A stretch of DNA of 64,000 nt from an uncultured Mollicutes bacterium (GTDB taxonomy: Bacteria > Bacillota_I > Bacilli_A > RFN20 > CAG-826), in contig UQFY01000006.1 in the NCBI GenBank assembly GCA_900540385.1, positions 21,533 through 85,532 of the forward strand. Reading direction: 5' to 3'. Position 1 is the first letter of the stretch, and the number at the start of each line of letters is the position of its first letter. The notes beneath the pieces were generated by a model, which saw only the letters and a list, made by a program, of their open reading frames with translations, had not been told where the DNA came from and did no database searches. Shown piece by piece: positions 47,392 through 57,013 of this stretch. The position numbers and the translations under genes were made by a program.

Positions 47392-50337
47392 ATGAAAAAT
47401 AAAATCTACACTCCGAATCACCTTGTACGCGCCTTGGGGGCCACTTTAGCGATTTCCTCCCTAGCCTTTTTCCTTTCTGCTTTTACGAAAACGACCTGGG
47501 GTATCGCCTTCCTTTTCGAATATCTTTTTGGAATAATTGGCTATTGGATCCTTTTACCTGCCTTTCTCTTCTATGGTTTATGGATTCTTTTTGGTGGCGT
47601 TGAAGGGAAAAAGAAAATCACCTGGAAAGTCATCCTCGGTTTTTTCCTCCTTTTTATCGGTTTTTCCCTTATCTCTGGCTATATTTCCGCTTGTTTTTAT
47701 GCGAAAAATAACCTGAATTTACACGATCTTTACGGCACGGAAAAGACAGGATTAAAAGGTCAATTCGTTTTAGGAAAAGGCGTCTTTGATACAAATGAAG
47801 GTGGCGGCATTATTTTTACTGGCCTTGCTTCCCTTATGAACTTGGTTGGAGATGCTTTGACGATAACGATTGCCATTGTTGTGATTTTAGGCGGCATTGT
47901 TCTTATTTTGTTGCCTTTCATTCTTCGTTTTGCACACTTTATTTCCTCGAAATACGGCGCTTATAAGGCAAAAAAAGAAAGCGAAGCCTCTCTTCGTGAA
48001 GCAGAAGAAGAAAGCCGTCGCGCTTTAGAAAAATACGTTGAAGAAAATCAACCAATCGAAATGAATGAGGATGTTTCTTCCTCTTCGTTATCCTATGAAG
48101 TTAAACCTGAAGCCCCTCTCCCTGAAAATATACCTTCCCGTACGAATCTTTATCATTCAAAGACGGTAAGCGAAGTTTCTCCTGTGCCACAGGAAACGGC
48201 ACCTGTAGAGCCTGCAAAAGAGAATGTTTTTGTGCAAGAAACATTTGAAAACAGCATGCAAGAAGCAGTTTTTAAACCAGATGAAGCCAAAGAAACTGCT
48301 CCAGCTATGAAAAAAGCGGAAATTCAGGAAGAGCCTATTCACGAAGAGAAAGTGCTACGTCAAGAAACCAAACCGGATTTTGGCGAAGTTACTTTATCGA
48401 ACGAAGAAACAAATGAAATTCCAAATATAAACGTCACTCAAACTGTTAAAGAAGAGAAAAAAGTTTCGATTCCAGCTACTCCAAAAATGGAAGAAACGCC
48501 TGTTGAAGAAAAGCCTCTTCCTCAAGAAGAAACCCTTCCTGAGCCTCCTTCCTATCAAGAGCAAAAGATGGAGGAAGAAACACCAATTGCTCCAACTTCA
48601 GCGCCAAGAAAGAAAGTGGCCCCTGTTATAAGCAACATTGAGAAAGAAAACGTTGTTTCTGAAGAAAAAGCTCCTTCTTATCCTGAAGAAGAGGAAGAAA
48701 TTCAAATTCAGCCTGTTGAGGTAGAGCCTATTCCAGTTGAGGAAGAAAAAAAAGACGAAAGCGTGCTCTTACAAAAGAAAGAAATTTCTCAAGAAGAAAA
48801 ACTTGGCATGAAACCGGCCAAAGAAAGACCGCCTTATGAATTCCCTCCAGAGGATTTGTTAAAGACCTATCAGGTTGATCCAAGTATTGTCGAACAAAAT
48901 AAACTCCTTTGTCAGCAAAGAACTGACATTATTAACCAAACCTTTGAAAGCTTTGACGTTGGAGCTAAGGTTGTTTCCTACACAATTGGGCCTTCTGTCA
49001 CCCGTTACGATATTGAAGTCGATCGTGGCACAAGTGTTAGCAGTGTTGGCCGCTATATTAAAGATATCTCCGCCCATTTAGGTGGTGTTCATACTCGTTA
49101 TGAAGAAATCATTATGGGAAAAACAACCTCGGGATTAGAAATTGCCAATGACCGTTCAACGACCGTTTCTTTCCGTGAAATGCTTGATGCTCTTCCAAAA
49201 GATCCTACGAAAAACATGTTTATTCCATTTGGTGTGGATATTTCAGGCAATAAAATTTGCGCTGATTTAAGCAAATTCCCTCATATGCTTATCGCTGGTG
49301 GCACGGGTTCAGGTAAATCCGTTTTTGCCCATGGCATCTTAGCTTCTTTAATCATGAGAAACCGTCCAGAGGATTTGAAACTTGTTTTAATCGATCCTAA
49401 ACGTGTTGAAATGGTTAAATATCACGATATCCCTCATCTTCTTTGCCCAGTTATCAAGGAACCAAGCCAAGCAAAAGTGTGTTTGGATAAATTAATCGAC
49501 GAAATGGAAAAAAGACTCGTTCTTTTTGAGTTTGCCGGTGTTCGTGACATTCGTTCCTATAATGATAAGTATTGTCCAAAAGCAGGCGTAGAAAAAATGC
49601 CATTCATCGTTGTTTTTATCGATGAATACGCGGATTTGTCTAATACTTGCAAGAATATTGGCGAAAGCGTCGTGCGTATTGCCCAAAAAGCACGTGCCGC
49701 TGGTATTCATTTAATTGTTGCAACTCAAAGACCTTCTGTTGATGTCATTACAGGCGTTATTAAAGCCAATTTGGGTGTCCGTGTTGCTTTAAAAGTGAAG
49801 TCTACTCAGGATTCCCAAACCGTTTTAGGTCGTGCCGGAGCAGAAGAGCTAAATGGTTATGGCGATATGCTCGTTGATTGTGCTGAAGTATCGAAAGGCG
49901 GAGGCTTTGTGCGTTGCCAAGGTTGCTTTGTTCAAGATGAAGAACTTGACGCCGTCACGGACTTTATCCGTTCTCAACAAAAAGTGGTTTATGATCCTAA
50001 TTTCACCGATTTAACCGATCATTCGAATGATGAAAAGATTGCGGAAGAAAACGAAAAGATTGAAAGAGCCGCTCAAAGAGAAAAAGAGAAAGGCGATCTT
50101 TACGAAACCATTAAAGCGGACGTTATGAGCCAAGAATATACTTCCATTTCGAAGATTCAACGTACGTATTCGGTTGGTTTCCCTCGTGCTGGAAAAATCT
50201 TCAACCGTTTAAAAGCCGAAGGAATCGTTGGAGAGCCAGATTCCCAATCTTCTGCAAAAGGAGCTCGTGTTTTGGTTCATGACCCATCGATGCTTAGTAA
50301 CGGAAACGAAGACTTTGGAGGAGACAACGATAAATGA
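47392..50337 (+). CDS. ftsK: DNA translocase FtsK/SpoIIIE
   Basis: This hexameric ATPase moves chromosomal DNA through the division septum. It has 981 residues from ATG 47392. Four membrane helices lie within about the first 185 residues. A Pro/Glu-rich linker occupies about 200-480 ('EETPVEEKPLPQEETLPEPPS'-like). The motor has the start 'GPSVTRYDIEVDRG', Walker A 'IAGGTGSGKSVFAHG' near 636 and Walker B 'VVFIDEYADLS' near 742. A C-terminal gamma domain ('SISKIQRTYSVGFPRAGKIFNRLKAEGIVGEP') binds KOPS/SRS sites. It overlaps acpS by 4 nt. Confidence 0.95.
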   Translation: MKNKIYTPNHLVRALGATLAISSLAFFLSAFTKTTWGIAFLFEYLFGIIGYWILLPAFLFYGLWILFGGVEGKKKITWKVILGFFLLFIGFSLISGYISACFYAKNNLNLHDLYGTEKTGLKGQFVLGKGVFDTNEGGGIIFTGLASLMNLVGDALTITIAIVVILGGIVLILLPFILRFAHFISSKYGAYKAKKESEASLREAEEESRRALEKYVEENQPIEMNEDVSSSSLSYEVKPEAPLPENIPSRTNLYHSKTVSEVSPVPQETAPVEPAKENVFVQETFENSMQEAVFKPDEAKETAPAMKKAEIQEEPIHEEKVLRQETKPDFGEVTLSNEETNEIPNINVTQTVKEEKKVSIPATPKMEETPVEEKPLPQEETLPEPPSYQEQKMEEETPIAPTSAPRKKVAPVISNIEKENVVSEEKAPSYPEEEEEIQIQPVEVEPIPVEEEKKDESVLLQKKEISQEEKLGMKPAKERPPYEFPPEDLLKTYQVDPSIVEQNKLLCQQRTDIINQTFESFDVGAKVVSYTIGPSVTRYDIEVDRGTSVSSVGRYIKDISAHLGGVHTRYEEIIMGKTTSGLEIANDRSTTVSFREMLDALPKDPTKNMFIPFGVDISGNKICADLSKFPHMLIAGGTGSGKSVFAHGILASLIMRNRPEDLKLVLIDPKRVEMVKYHDIPHLLCPVIKEPSQAKVCLDKLIDEMEKRLVLFEFAGVRDIRSYNDKYCPKAGVEKMPFIVVFIDEYADLSNTCKNIGESVVRIAQKARAAGIHLIVATQRPSVDVITGVIKANLGVRVALKVKSTQDSQTVLGRAGAEELNGYGDMLVDCAEVSKGGGFVRCQGCFVQDEELDAVTDFIRSQQKVVYDPNFTDLTDHSNDEKIAEENEKIERAAQREKEKGDLYETIKADVMSQEYTSISKIQRTYSVGFPRAGKIFNRLKAEGIVGEPDSQSSAKGARVLVHDPSMLSNGNEDFGGDNDK

Positions 50338-50651
50338 AAGTAGGTTGTGATATCGTTGATTTAAGGCGCCTTCAACTTGATAATGAGGCTTTTATTCGTG
50401 GGATTCTCAGTCCAAAAGAAAGAGAGATCTTTGCTCAAAGAAAAGATAAACGCTCTTTTCTTGGTGGGAGGTTTGCCGCCAAAGAAGCGTTCTTGAAAGC
50501 CTTAGGAACAGGTCTTTCTGGAGCGAGAATGAACGAAATTGATGTTTCTTATCGTGAAGGAGGACAGCCAATTCTTCTTTATCAAAGAAAGGAATATGAA
50601 GTATCCATTTCTCATGATGGAGACTATGCTATAGCGATTGTAATTCTATGA
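50334..50651 (+). CDS. acpS: Holo-[acyl-carrier-protein] synthase
   Basis: This enzyme attaches 4'-phosphopantetheine to acyl carrier protein. It has 105 residues, slightly under the usual ~118. The Mg-binding N-terminus 'VGCDIVDLRRL' and 'GGRFAAKEAFLKALGTGLSG' (catalytic Asp7 and Glu53 region) are present, with the C-terminal 'VSISHDGDYAIAIVI'. Its ends overlap ftsK and the pullulanase gene by 4 nt each (ATGA), so it is translationally coupled. Confidence 0.93.
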   Translation: MKVGCDIVDLRRLQLDNEAFIRGILSPKEREIFAQRKDKRSFLGGRFAAKEAFLKALGTGLSGARMNEIDVSYREGGQPILLYQRKEYEVSISHDGDYAIAIVIL

Positions 50652-52747
50652 AAGATACGTATATTTCTGCCCGTTTGGTTGCAGCTGACTGCATTCGTTT
50701 TGTTTCTCTTTCTGATATCAATTATTTGAACCAGAGCTTTATTTTGCTTATAGACAGAAAAGAAAGACAAAAACTTTTTCCTAGCAAAACTGCTTTTACG
50801 CCATCGCATTCTTTTATTGAATTTAAATTGGCGAAGCCTCTTGAATTAGGACATTCCTACTTTTTATTTCTTCCAGGGATTGGCGAATTCCCTCTTGATG
50901 TATCCGAGGCGACCACCTTCCCGACATTTGACAAAGATTTTTATTTTTCGGGAGAGTTAGGCGCTATATATAGCAAAGAAAAGACAACATGGAGACTTTG
51001 GGCACCTTTGGCCTCCTCCGTAAAACTCTTCCTTTTAAATGATAACGAAGAAATAACTTATACGATGAAAAGAGGAGAACATGGGGTGTTTTCTCTTACT
51101 TTAGAAGGTGACTTCAAACTTCAAAAATATCTTTATTTTGTAACAAATAACGAAATTGGTGTCTATACAATCGATCCATGCGCAAAAGGATCAACAGAAA
51201 ATGCGAAAGCATCGGTTGTTATTGACCCTTCGACGTTTGATTTTGCTTTCCATAGAGAAGAACTTCCTCCCTTTAAAAATCCTCTAGAAGCCGTTATTTA
51301 CGAAGGAAATGTCCGTGATTTAACAATTGATAAGTATTCTTCTATTAAAAATAAGGGTAAATATTTAGGCCTTGCGGAAGAAAATAGGAAAACCATTGGT
51401 GGGCACCCCATCTCTTTAGATTATCTTAAGGAATTAGGAATTACTCATCTTCAATTACAACCTCTTAACGATTTCGGATCCGTGGATGAGGAAAAAGGCT
51501 TCGAAGAATATAACTGGGGCTATGATCCTATTCAATATTTTGTTCCCGAAGGTTCTTATTCCTCTTCGCCAAAAAATCCATTATCCAGAATCCAAGAGAT
51601 TCAAAAAATGGTCTCTACTCTTCATAAAAACGGTATTCGGGTTGTTTTAGACGTCGTTTTTAACCATGTTTACGAATATGCTTTTTCCTCTTTTGAAAAA
51701 ACTGTTCCGAATTATTATTTCCGTAAAGATAAACAAGGGAAACTTACCAATTCGTCAGGGTGTGGCGACGATTTTTCTTCCGAAAGACCAATGGTGAGAA
51801 AATTGATTGTGGATTCCTGCCTTTTCTGGCAGAAAGCATACGGAATTGACGGACTTCGTTTTGATTTGATGGGATTGATTGATGTTGAAACGATGCAAGA
51901 AATTGCTCAAAAGACAAAAGAAATAGATCCCTCTTTCCTTTTATATGGCGAAGGGTGGGATATGTATATTTCTCAAAAAGTTAATGGGGCGAATATGAAT
52001 CATTGTTCTTTATTGCCTGAGTTCGCTTTCTTTAATGATTGTTATAGAGAGAACATGAAATCCTATTGCGCAGGGGATTTTAGCAAGCAAGATGGTTTTA
52101 CTTTTTCCTTATTGGGATCTTCTTTCCGTTGGGGATTTTTTGAAAAGAAATTCCTTTTCCCTAGTCAGTCTCTTAACTACATCGAGTGTCACGATAATGG
52201 AACTTACTACGATTTCCTTTCCAAATATTTTTCTTATTCAGAAGAAGAAAAGATAGAAATTGTCAAGTTTTCCTTAGCTTGCCTTGTTTTTTCTTTTGGA
52301 ATTCCTTTCCTTCATATGGGGCAGGAAATTGGGCAATCTAAGTTCATGAAAGAGAACACTTATAACCTAGGAGATGTTTATAACAAACTGTCAGATAAAC
52401 TTCTTGACTCTCGTTATGAAATGGTTCAATATGTTAGTGGGGCAATAGCCTTAAGAAAAAGCTTAGATATCTTTAAAATCTCTGATCCCACTGTCTTAGA
52501 AAGACAAATTGATTTTGAAAGGTTCGATGCCGGTAGCTTGATGAAAGTAAAAGATTTATCCCAATCTTCTTCTTATCAAGAAATCGACTTCTTATTTAAT
52601 CCCACCTCTGAGGCTTTGACTTATTCCTTTGAGAAGGATCACGAAATTATTTTTACGAGCGGTGGTCCTGCTTTAGGAACGAATATTTTAGCAAAGAATG
52701 TTTTGATCCCACGTCATTCTCTGTTAATTGTCGCTTTGAAAAAATAA
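50648..52747 (+). CDS. pulA: Type I pullulanase (glycoside hydrolase 13)
   Basis: This enzyme hydrolyses alpha-1,6 links in pullulan, starch or glycogen. The 699-residue protein has an N-terminal region and CBM48-like module (about 100-175, 'GAIYSKEKTTWRLWAPLASSVKLFL'), then a GH13 barrel. The barrel motifs are 'DVVFNHVYEY', 'GIDGLRFDLMGLID' (nucleophile Asp), 'LLYGEGWD' (acid/base Glu) and 'YIECHDNGTYYD'. No signal peptide is seen, so it probably acts inside the cell on storage or imported glucans. It follows acpS with a 4-nt overlap; the linkage with ftsK is positional only. Confidence 0.9.
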   Translation: MKDTYISARLVAADCIRFVSLSDINYLNQSFILLIDRKERQKLFPSKTAFTPSHSFIEFKLAKPLELGHSYFLFLPGIGEFPLDVSEATTFPTFDKDFYFSGELGAIYSKEKTTWRLWAPLASSVKLFLLNDNEEITYTMKRGEHGVFSLTLEGDFKLQKYLYFVTNNEIGVYTIDPCAKGSTENAKASVVIDPSTFDFAFHREELPPFKNPLEAVIYEGNVRDLTIDKYSSIKNKGKYLGLAEENRKTIGGHPISLDYLKELGITHLQLQPLNDFGSVDEEKGFEEYNWGYDPIQYFVPEGSYSSSPKNPLSRIQEIQKMVSTLHKNGIRVVLDVVFNHVYEYAFSSFEKTVPNYYFRKDKQGKLTNSSGCGDDFSSERPMVRKLIVDSCLFWQKAYGIDGLRFDLMGLIDVETMQEIAQKTKEIDPSFLLYGEGWDMYISQKVNGANMNHCSLLPEFAFFNDCYRENMKSYCAGDFSKQDGFTFSLLGSSFRWGFFEKKFLFPSQSLNYIECHDNGTYYDFLSKYFSYSEEEKIEIVKFSLACLVFSFGIPFLHMGQEIGQSKFMKENTYNLGDVYNKLSDKLLDSRYEMVQYVSGAIALRKSLDIFKISDPTVLERQIDFERFDAGSLMKVKDLSQSSSYQEIDFLFNPTSEALTYSFEKDHEIIFTSGGPALGTNILAKNVLIPRHSLLIVALKK

Positions 52748-52778
52748 CTTTACATATACATTTTATTAAGGAGAATTT

Positions 52779-53072
52779 ATGATTTCCGCTGTTTTCGTCA
52801 CGGGGAGATTAGGAGAAAAAATCGCCCCATTAGGTCGTTATGTTGAAATAGATCGTGTTTTACCAGGCCCAACAGGCCATTATGGAGTTGATAAGGTCCC
52901 TGTTTTCACGTATTCCGGAGAAGGCTGCCTTTTTATGAAAGCGCCTATTGGTTCTTTTATCAGCTTCAAAGGACATATTGAAACAGAAGATGGGTTCGGT
53001 ATTGTGGTTAAATTGGAATTGGAAGAGATTTTCCCAATGAAAGAGAAAAAGAACCCTCATGTTTCAATTTAA
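52779..53072 (+). CDS. Small OB-fold-like protein (SSB/PriB-like), function unknown
   Basis: This 97-residue protein follows a clear AAGGAG Shine-Dalgarno. 'ISAVFVTGRLGEKIAP', 'VPVFTYSGEGCLFMKAPIGSFISFKGHIE' and 'VVKLELEEIFPM' follow the order beta strands-'G-x-L'-strand-'GD/GSF-x-x-x-G-x-I' that single-strand-binding OB folds show. It lacks the acidic SSB tail. It could be a minor SSB or a PriB-like protein; the match is weak. It lies between the pullulanase and plsC genes. Confidence 0.45.
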   Translation: MISAVFVTGRLGEKIAPLGRYVEIDRVLPGPTGHYGVDKVPVFTYSGEGCLFMKAPIGSFISFKGHIETEDGFGIVVKLELEEIFPMKEKKNPHVSI

Positions 53073-53083
53073 AATAAGTCGTA

Positions 53084-53089
53084 TATAAT
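53084..53089 (+). promoter_or_regulatory. -10 box (TATAAT) directly before plsC
   Basis: TATAAT ends 9 nt before the ATG at 53099. A poor -35 candidate (TTTCAA) is 16 nt upstream. Leader length is predicted to be 0-3 nt. Confidence 0.55.
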
Positions 53090-53098
53090 ACTTAGGCT

Positions 53099-53902
53099 AT
53101 GTTTAAGTATTTAAGACTCATTTTTACCGCTGGAATCCGCATTGTCTGGGATTTCATCTTCTATATTTCGCGTTATGCGAGACATCCTGAGAAATATCCT
53201 TTGGAAGTTCGTTATGCTAGGATTCATAAACTTGTTGTTTACGTTATCGATTGTTTTCGCCCTGATTTTAAGACCAAAAACATTGAATATCTCAAAGAGC
53301 TAGAAAAAGAAAACAAGACTTTCTTAGCTGTCTGTAATCACCAATCTAATATGGATCCTATCATCATGCTTTATTATTCTGAAAAGCCGCTTTCTTTCAT
53401 CGCTAAAAAAGAAACTTCGAAATTTCCTTTTGTCGGCAAAATTATTAAGGCTTTAGATGGATTTTTTATGGACCGTTCTGATTTAAGACAGTCCCTTAAG
53501 GTCATGATTGAACTAAGCAAACGTTTTGAAAAAGGCGATCTTTCTTATATGATTTTTCCTGAAGGAACGAGAAACAAAGAGCTCGATAAGCAAATTCTTT
53601 TGCCTTATAAAGCGGGTGCTTTAAAATCGGCAAAGAAAGCGGGCGTTAAAATCCTTCCTGTCTGCATGTATGGGAACTTCCGTCTCCTTTCAACGCATTG
53701 TAACTACAAAAGAATTCCTCTTGAAGTCACATTCTTTGAACCGCTTGAGGATGATTTCGTAAAGAATAACGATACAGAAATTATTTGTGACAATGTTTAC
53801 CAAATGTCATTGGAAGAAGTTCAAAAACAACAGCAAGAAGATAAAGAATTCTTCGAGAAAGGGTACCAAAAAATCCCTTTAAGAAAAGGGATTCTTCGTT
53901 AG
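53099..53902 (+). CDS. plsC: 1-acyl-sn-glycerol-3-phosphate acyltransferase
   Basis: This membrane enzyme acylates lysophosphatidate to phosphatidate. The 267-residue protein has the acyltransferase motifs 'VCNHQSNMDPIIM' (NHx4D-like, block I, about residues 79-91), 'GFFMDRS' (block II) and 'FPEGTRNKE' (block III, about 158-166), with a hydrophobic N-terminus. No Shine-Dalgarno precedes the ATG. It faces rsmF tail to tail. Confidence 0.92.
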   Translation: MFKYLRLIFTAGIRIVWDFIFYISRYARHPEKYPLEVRYARIHKLVVYVIDCFRPDFKTKNIEYLKELEKENKTFLAVCNHQSNMDPIIMLYYSEKPLSFIAKKETSKFPFVGKIIKALDGFFMDRSDLRQSLKVMIELSKRFEKGDLSYMIFPEGTRNKELDKQILLPYKAGALKSAKKAGVKILPVCMYGNFRLLSTHCNYKRIPLEVTFFEPLEDDFVKNNDTEIICDNVYQMSLEEVQKQQQEDKEFFEKGYQKIPLRKGILR

Positions 53903-53914
53903 GTGCTTTAAGCT

Positions 53915-55204
53915 CTAGTCCAACTCTCTTCTAAGACCTTTTGGATAGTGGTTTTTTGCTACGCCTTGCGTAACTTTAACATATCCAAGATTCTGATTGT
54001 CGTAGCTAACAATATAGAAATTATCAGGTCTTTCTAGAGGGAAGGTATCTCCGTGGATATAGGCTTTTGCTTCCTCATAAGAAATCGGAATGGAGTAAGA
54101 AGGGGATAAGAAATGAGTCAAATGGTGGTCGGGAATATAGATATTTCTCATTTCAAATAATTTCACTCCATAACGGAGGATGTTTAAGTGAGAAACGTCA
54201 AAATGCTGACTCAAGGAATAAAACTTATTTCTCATCATCTCATTAGAACGGTCTTGAAGCCCGTATTGATCGATGAAATTCTTATAACGTTGATTCGAGA
54301 TGATTTCTTTTTTCGTTTTGACGAGAGTTCCAGGCTTTTTGAAAAGACAAATAAATTGGCCTTCACCTTCAAAATGATTAGGATGTAAGCGGACGGCTTG
54401 TGGAAGTTCTTCGCTACGAACAAAAGAGTCGTCTTGAGGAAGATCGACAATTTCGATTTCTGGATGCATCTTCTTAAAAAGAAGGATAACATTTTCATCT
54501 TCCTCGAAAGAGAAAGAACATGTGCTATAGGAAAGGGTTCCGCCCTCTTTAAGCATGCCATAAGCAAGATCAAGTAATTCCAATTGTTTACGTGAATTGC
54601 TCTTCACTTTTTCATATTTCCAATCGCTTTTTGCTAAGGCGTTTTTACGCATCATAGCCGAGCCAGAACAAGGAGCGTCAAGAATGATTTTATCGAAGGT
54701 ATTCGCAAAATGAACGTGAGAAAATATGAAATCATTGGAAGCAACGATGACATTTCCTCTTCCCATACGCTCAACGTTTTGTGACATTGCTTTCGCTCGC
54801 GGATAAGAAATGTCATTAGAAACGATGATGCCTTCATCTTTCATCATCAAGGATGCACCGATTGATTTACCTCCAGGGGCAGCACAAACATCAAGAACTA
54901 TGTCATCCGTTTCCGGCTTTAAGAAATAGTTCACCATCATGGCTGATGCGTCTTCGATGGAGAAGACGCCATCATCGTAGAGTAAGCTTTTCCCAAACTC
55001 GTATTCATCTTTGTCGTAATAATAAGCGTGTTCAACGAACTTATGCTTACGAACATGAGGGAAACGGGAGGCAAACTCCTCGTCACTCATTTTTTTATCG
55101 TTAAGAATTAAGGCATGGGTAACCTTCCCGTTTTCGATGGCGTTTATAAGACCATCCACTTCATTTTCGGGCAAGTGTTCAATTAAATTCGTGCGAAAAT
55201 CCAT
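53915..55204 (-). CDS. 16S rRNA m5C methyltransferase, RsmF/NOL1/NOP2/Sun family
   Basis: This SAM-dependent cytosine-C5 methyltransferase has 429 residues. Motif I is 'DVCAAPGGKSIGAS' (about 105-118), motif IV 'LDAPCSGSAMMRKN' (Cys in PC, near 175) and motif VI 'LSYSTCSFSFEEDE' (catalytic Cys near 231). The C-terminal ~120 residues resemble the RsmF-type PUA-like extension. Its start is 6 nt from a -10 box shared with the divergent pdp gene. The exact target base cannot be read from the sequence. Confidence 0.88.
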   Translation of the reverse strand: MDFRTNLIEHLPENEVDGLINAIENGKVTHALILNDKKMSDEEFASRFPHVRKHKFVEHAYYYDKDEYEFGKSLLYDDGVFSIEDASAMMVNYFLKPETDDIVLDVCAAPGGKSIGASLMMKDEGIIVSNDISYPRAKAMSQNVERMGRGNVIVASNDFIFSHVHFANTFDKIILDAPCSGSAMMRKNALAKSDWKYEKVKSNSRKQLELLDLAYGMLKEGGTLSYSTCSFSFEEDENVILLFKKMHPEIEIVDLPQDDSFVRSEELPQAVRLHPNHFEGEGQFICLFKKPGTLVKTKKEIISNQRYKNFIDQYGLQDRSNEMMRNKFYSLSQHFDVSHLNILRYGVKLFEMRNIYIPDHHLTHFLSPSYSIPISYEEAKAYIHGDTFPLERPDNFYIVSYDNQNLGYVKVTQGVAKNHYPKGLRRELD

Positions 55205-55210
55205 AGGTCT

Positions 55211-55218
55211 ATTATAAT
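55211..55218. promoter_or_regulatory. Shared symmetric -10 for the divergent rsmF-like and pdp genes
   Basis: ATTATAAT contains TATAAT on the plus strand (55213-55218) and on the minus strand (55216-55211). The minus box ends 6 nt from the rsmF-like ATG (55204). The plus box lies 34 nt before the pdp ATG, which has AGGGGGT as Shine-Dalgarno. No strong -35 is seen on either side. Confidence 0.5.
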
Positions 55219-55252
55219 AGAAATGGCCACTAAATCTAGGGGGTAACTACTT

Positions 55253-56557
55253 ATGAGAATGGTTGACATCATCGAAAAGAAAAGAGACGGAAAGGTCTTA
55301 AATGACAACGAAATTCGTTTTTTCATTGAAGGCTATTCAAAAAATGAAATTCCTGATTATCAAATGAGCGCTTTAGCTATGGCAATTCTTTTCCGCGGGA
55401 TGAACAAAGAAGAAATCGCAGCCTTAACCGATGCGATGGAACATTCTGGAGAAACCATTGATTTATCCTCGATAAAGGGCGTAAAAGTTGATAAACACTC
55501 TACCGGAGGAGTGGGGGATAAAACCTCTCTCGCTTTAGGACCACTTGTTGCTGCTTGTGGCGCTAAATTAGCAAAAATGTCCGGAAGAGGCTTAGGCCAT
55601 ACTGGCGGCACCCTGGATAAAATGGAATCCGTTCCGGGAACAAATGTTTATCTTACCGACAAAGAATTTGTTGACCAGGTTAATAGAATTGGCATTGCAA
55701 TTATCGGTCAGACGGCTGAAATTGACCCTGCCGACAAAAAACTTTACGCCCTTAGAGACGTAACGGGAACTGTTCAATCCATCCCATTAATTTCCTCGTC
55801 CATCATGTCTAAAAAACTAGCAAGTGGGTCAGATACGATCCTTCTTGATGTTAAATTTGGCAATGGGGCTTTTATGAAAACCTTGGATCAAGCTAGAGAA
55901 TTAGCTGAAACAATGGTGGAAATAGGAGATTCCTTGCATCGTGATACAAGAGCCATTCTTACTGATATGAACGAGCCTTTAGGCCTTGCTGTCGGCAATA
56001 ACCTCGAAGTTATTGAAGCGATTAACACTCTTCAAGGGAAAGGCCCTAAAGATTTCGTTGAGCTTGTCACAAAAGCAGGCTCTATCATGCTTCTTCAAGC
56101 GAAAATCGTTTCCTCACTCGAAGAAGGAGAAAAACGAATCCAAGGGGCTATTGCGGACGGATCTGGTTTTAAAAAGATGCTAGAGCTCTTTAAGGCGCAG
56201 GGTGGCGATATTTCTTATCTTGAACATCCCGAGAAATTCCCGGTTAGCAAGCACATTGTCCCTATTATCGCCGAGAAAGAGGGCTACATCGAATGCATTG
56301 ATTCTTTAGAAATTGGCATTTCTAGTATGAAACTCGGAGGCGGAAGAGAAACAATGCAAGATAAAATTGATATGTCCGCTGGCATCGTTTTAAGAAAGAA
56401 ATATGGCGATTACGTTAAAAAAGGTGAGGTTTTAGCTTACGCCCATACAAATAAAGAAAACGTTGAATCCGTCTTTAAAGACATTCATGACGCTTTCAAA
56501 ATCAGTTCGGAAAAAGTCAATATTCAGCCTATTGTTAGAGAGTATATTTGCAAATGA
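55253..56557 (+). CDS. pdp: Pyrimidine-nucleoside phosphorylase
   Basis: This enzyme splits thymidine, deoxyuridine and uridine into base and sugar-phosphate. It is 434 residues, the normal length. 'KHSTGGVGDKTSLALGPLVAACGAKLAKMSGRGLGHTGGTLDKMESVPG' (about 81-128) is the phosphate and base-binding signature, and the C-terminal domain shows 'GGGRETMQDKIDMSAGI'. Its TGA overlaps the dtd start (ATGA). Confidence 0.94.
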   Translation: MRMVDIIEKKRDGKVLNDNEIRFFIEGYSKNEIPDYQMSALAMAILFRGMNKEEIAALTDAMEHSGETIDLSSIKGVKVDKHSTGGVGDKTSLALGPLVAACGAKLAKMSGRGLGHTGGTLDKMESVPGTNVYLTDKEFVDQVNRIGIAIIGQTAEIDPADKKLYALRDVTGTVQSIPLISSSIMSKKLASGSDTILLDVKFGNGAFMKTLDQARELAETMVEIGDSLHRDTRAILTDMNEPLGLAVGNNLEVIEAINTLQGKGPKDFVELVTKAGSIMLLQAKIVSSLEEGEKRIQGAIADGSGFKKMLELFKAQGGDISYLEHPEKFPVSKHIVPIIAEKEGYIECIDSLEIGISSMKLGGGRETMQDKIDMSAGIVLRKKYGDYVKKGEVLAYAHTNKENVESVFKDIHDAFKISSEKVNIQPIVREYICK

Positions 56558-57009
56558 GAATCTTAGTTCAAGAAGTTAAAAAAGCATCTGTAACCATTGA
56601 AGAAAAAGTTTATTCCGCTATCGGGAAAGGCTTTCTTCTTTTCGTCGCTTTTACAGAAGGGGATGACGAAGAAATCCTTAAAAAAATGAGAGATAAAGTC
56701 CTCAAACTTCGTATATTCCCTGATAATAATGGCAAAACGAACCTTTCTTTAGACCAGGTTGGTGGAGAAATTCTTTCTGTAAGCCAATTCACTCTTTATG
56801 GAGAGGTGAAGGAAGGGAATCGTCCTTCCTTTGTAAAATCCATGAAACCAGATGAAGCAAGGGTATTATTCGCCCTTTGGAATAACCTTTTAAAGGAAAA
56901 AATGCCATCATTAAAAACCGGCGTTTTCCAAGCGGATATGCAAGTGGAGCTTATAAACGATGGGCCATTTACTTTATGGCTCGACAGCAAAGAATTGTTT
57001 AACAGGTGA
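56554..57009 (+). CDS. dtd: D-aminoacyl-tRNA deacylase
   Basis: This enzyme removes D-amino acids from mischarged tRNA. The 151-residue protein has 'LSVSQFTLYGEVKEGNRPSFVKSMKPDEA' (the SQxT active-site segment and the Gly-cisPro-type loop) near 76-100 and the 'GVFQADMQVELINDGPFT' ending. The ATG at 56554 overlaps the pdp stop. It is the second gene of a three-gene run with mnmA. Confidence 0.93.
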   Translation: MRILVQEVKKASVTIEEKVYSAIGKGFLLFVAFTEGDDEEILKKMRDKVLKLRIFPDNNGKTNLSLDQVGGEILSVSQFTLYGEVKEGNRPSFVKSMKPDEARVLFALWNNLLKEKMPSLKTGVFQADMQVELINDGPFTLWLDSKELFNR

Positions 57010-57013
57010 TTAT

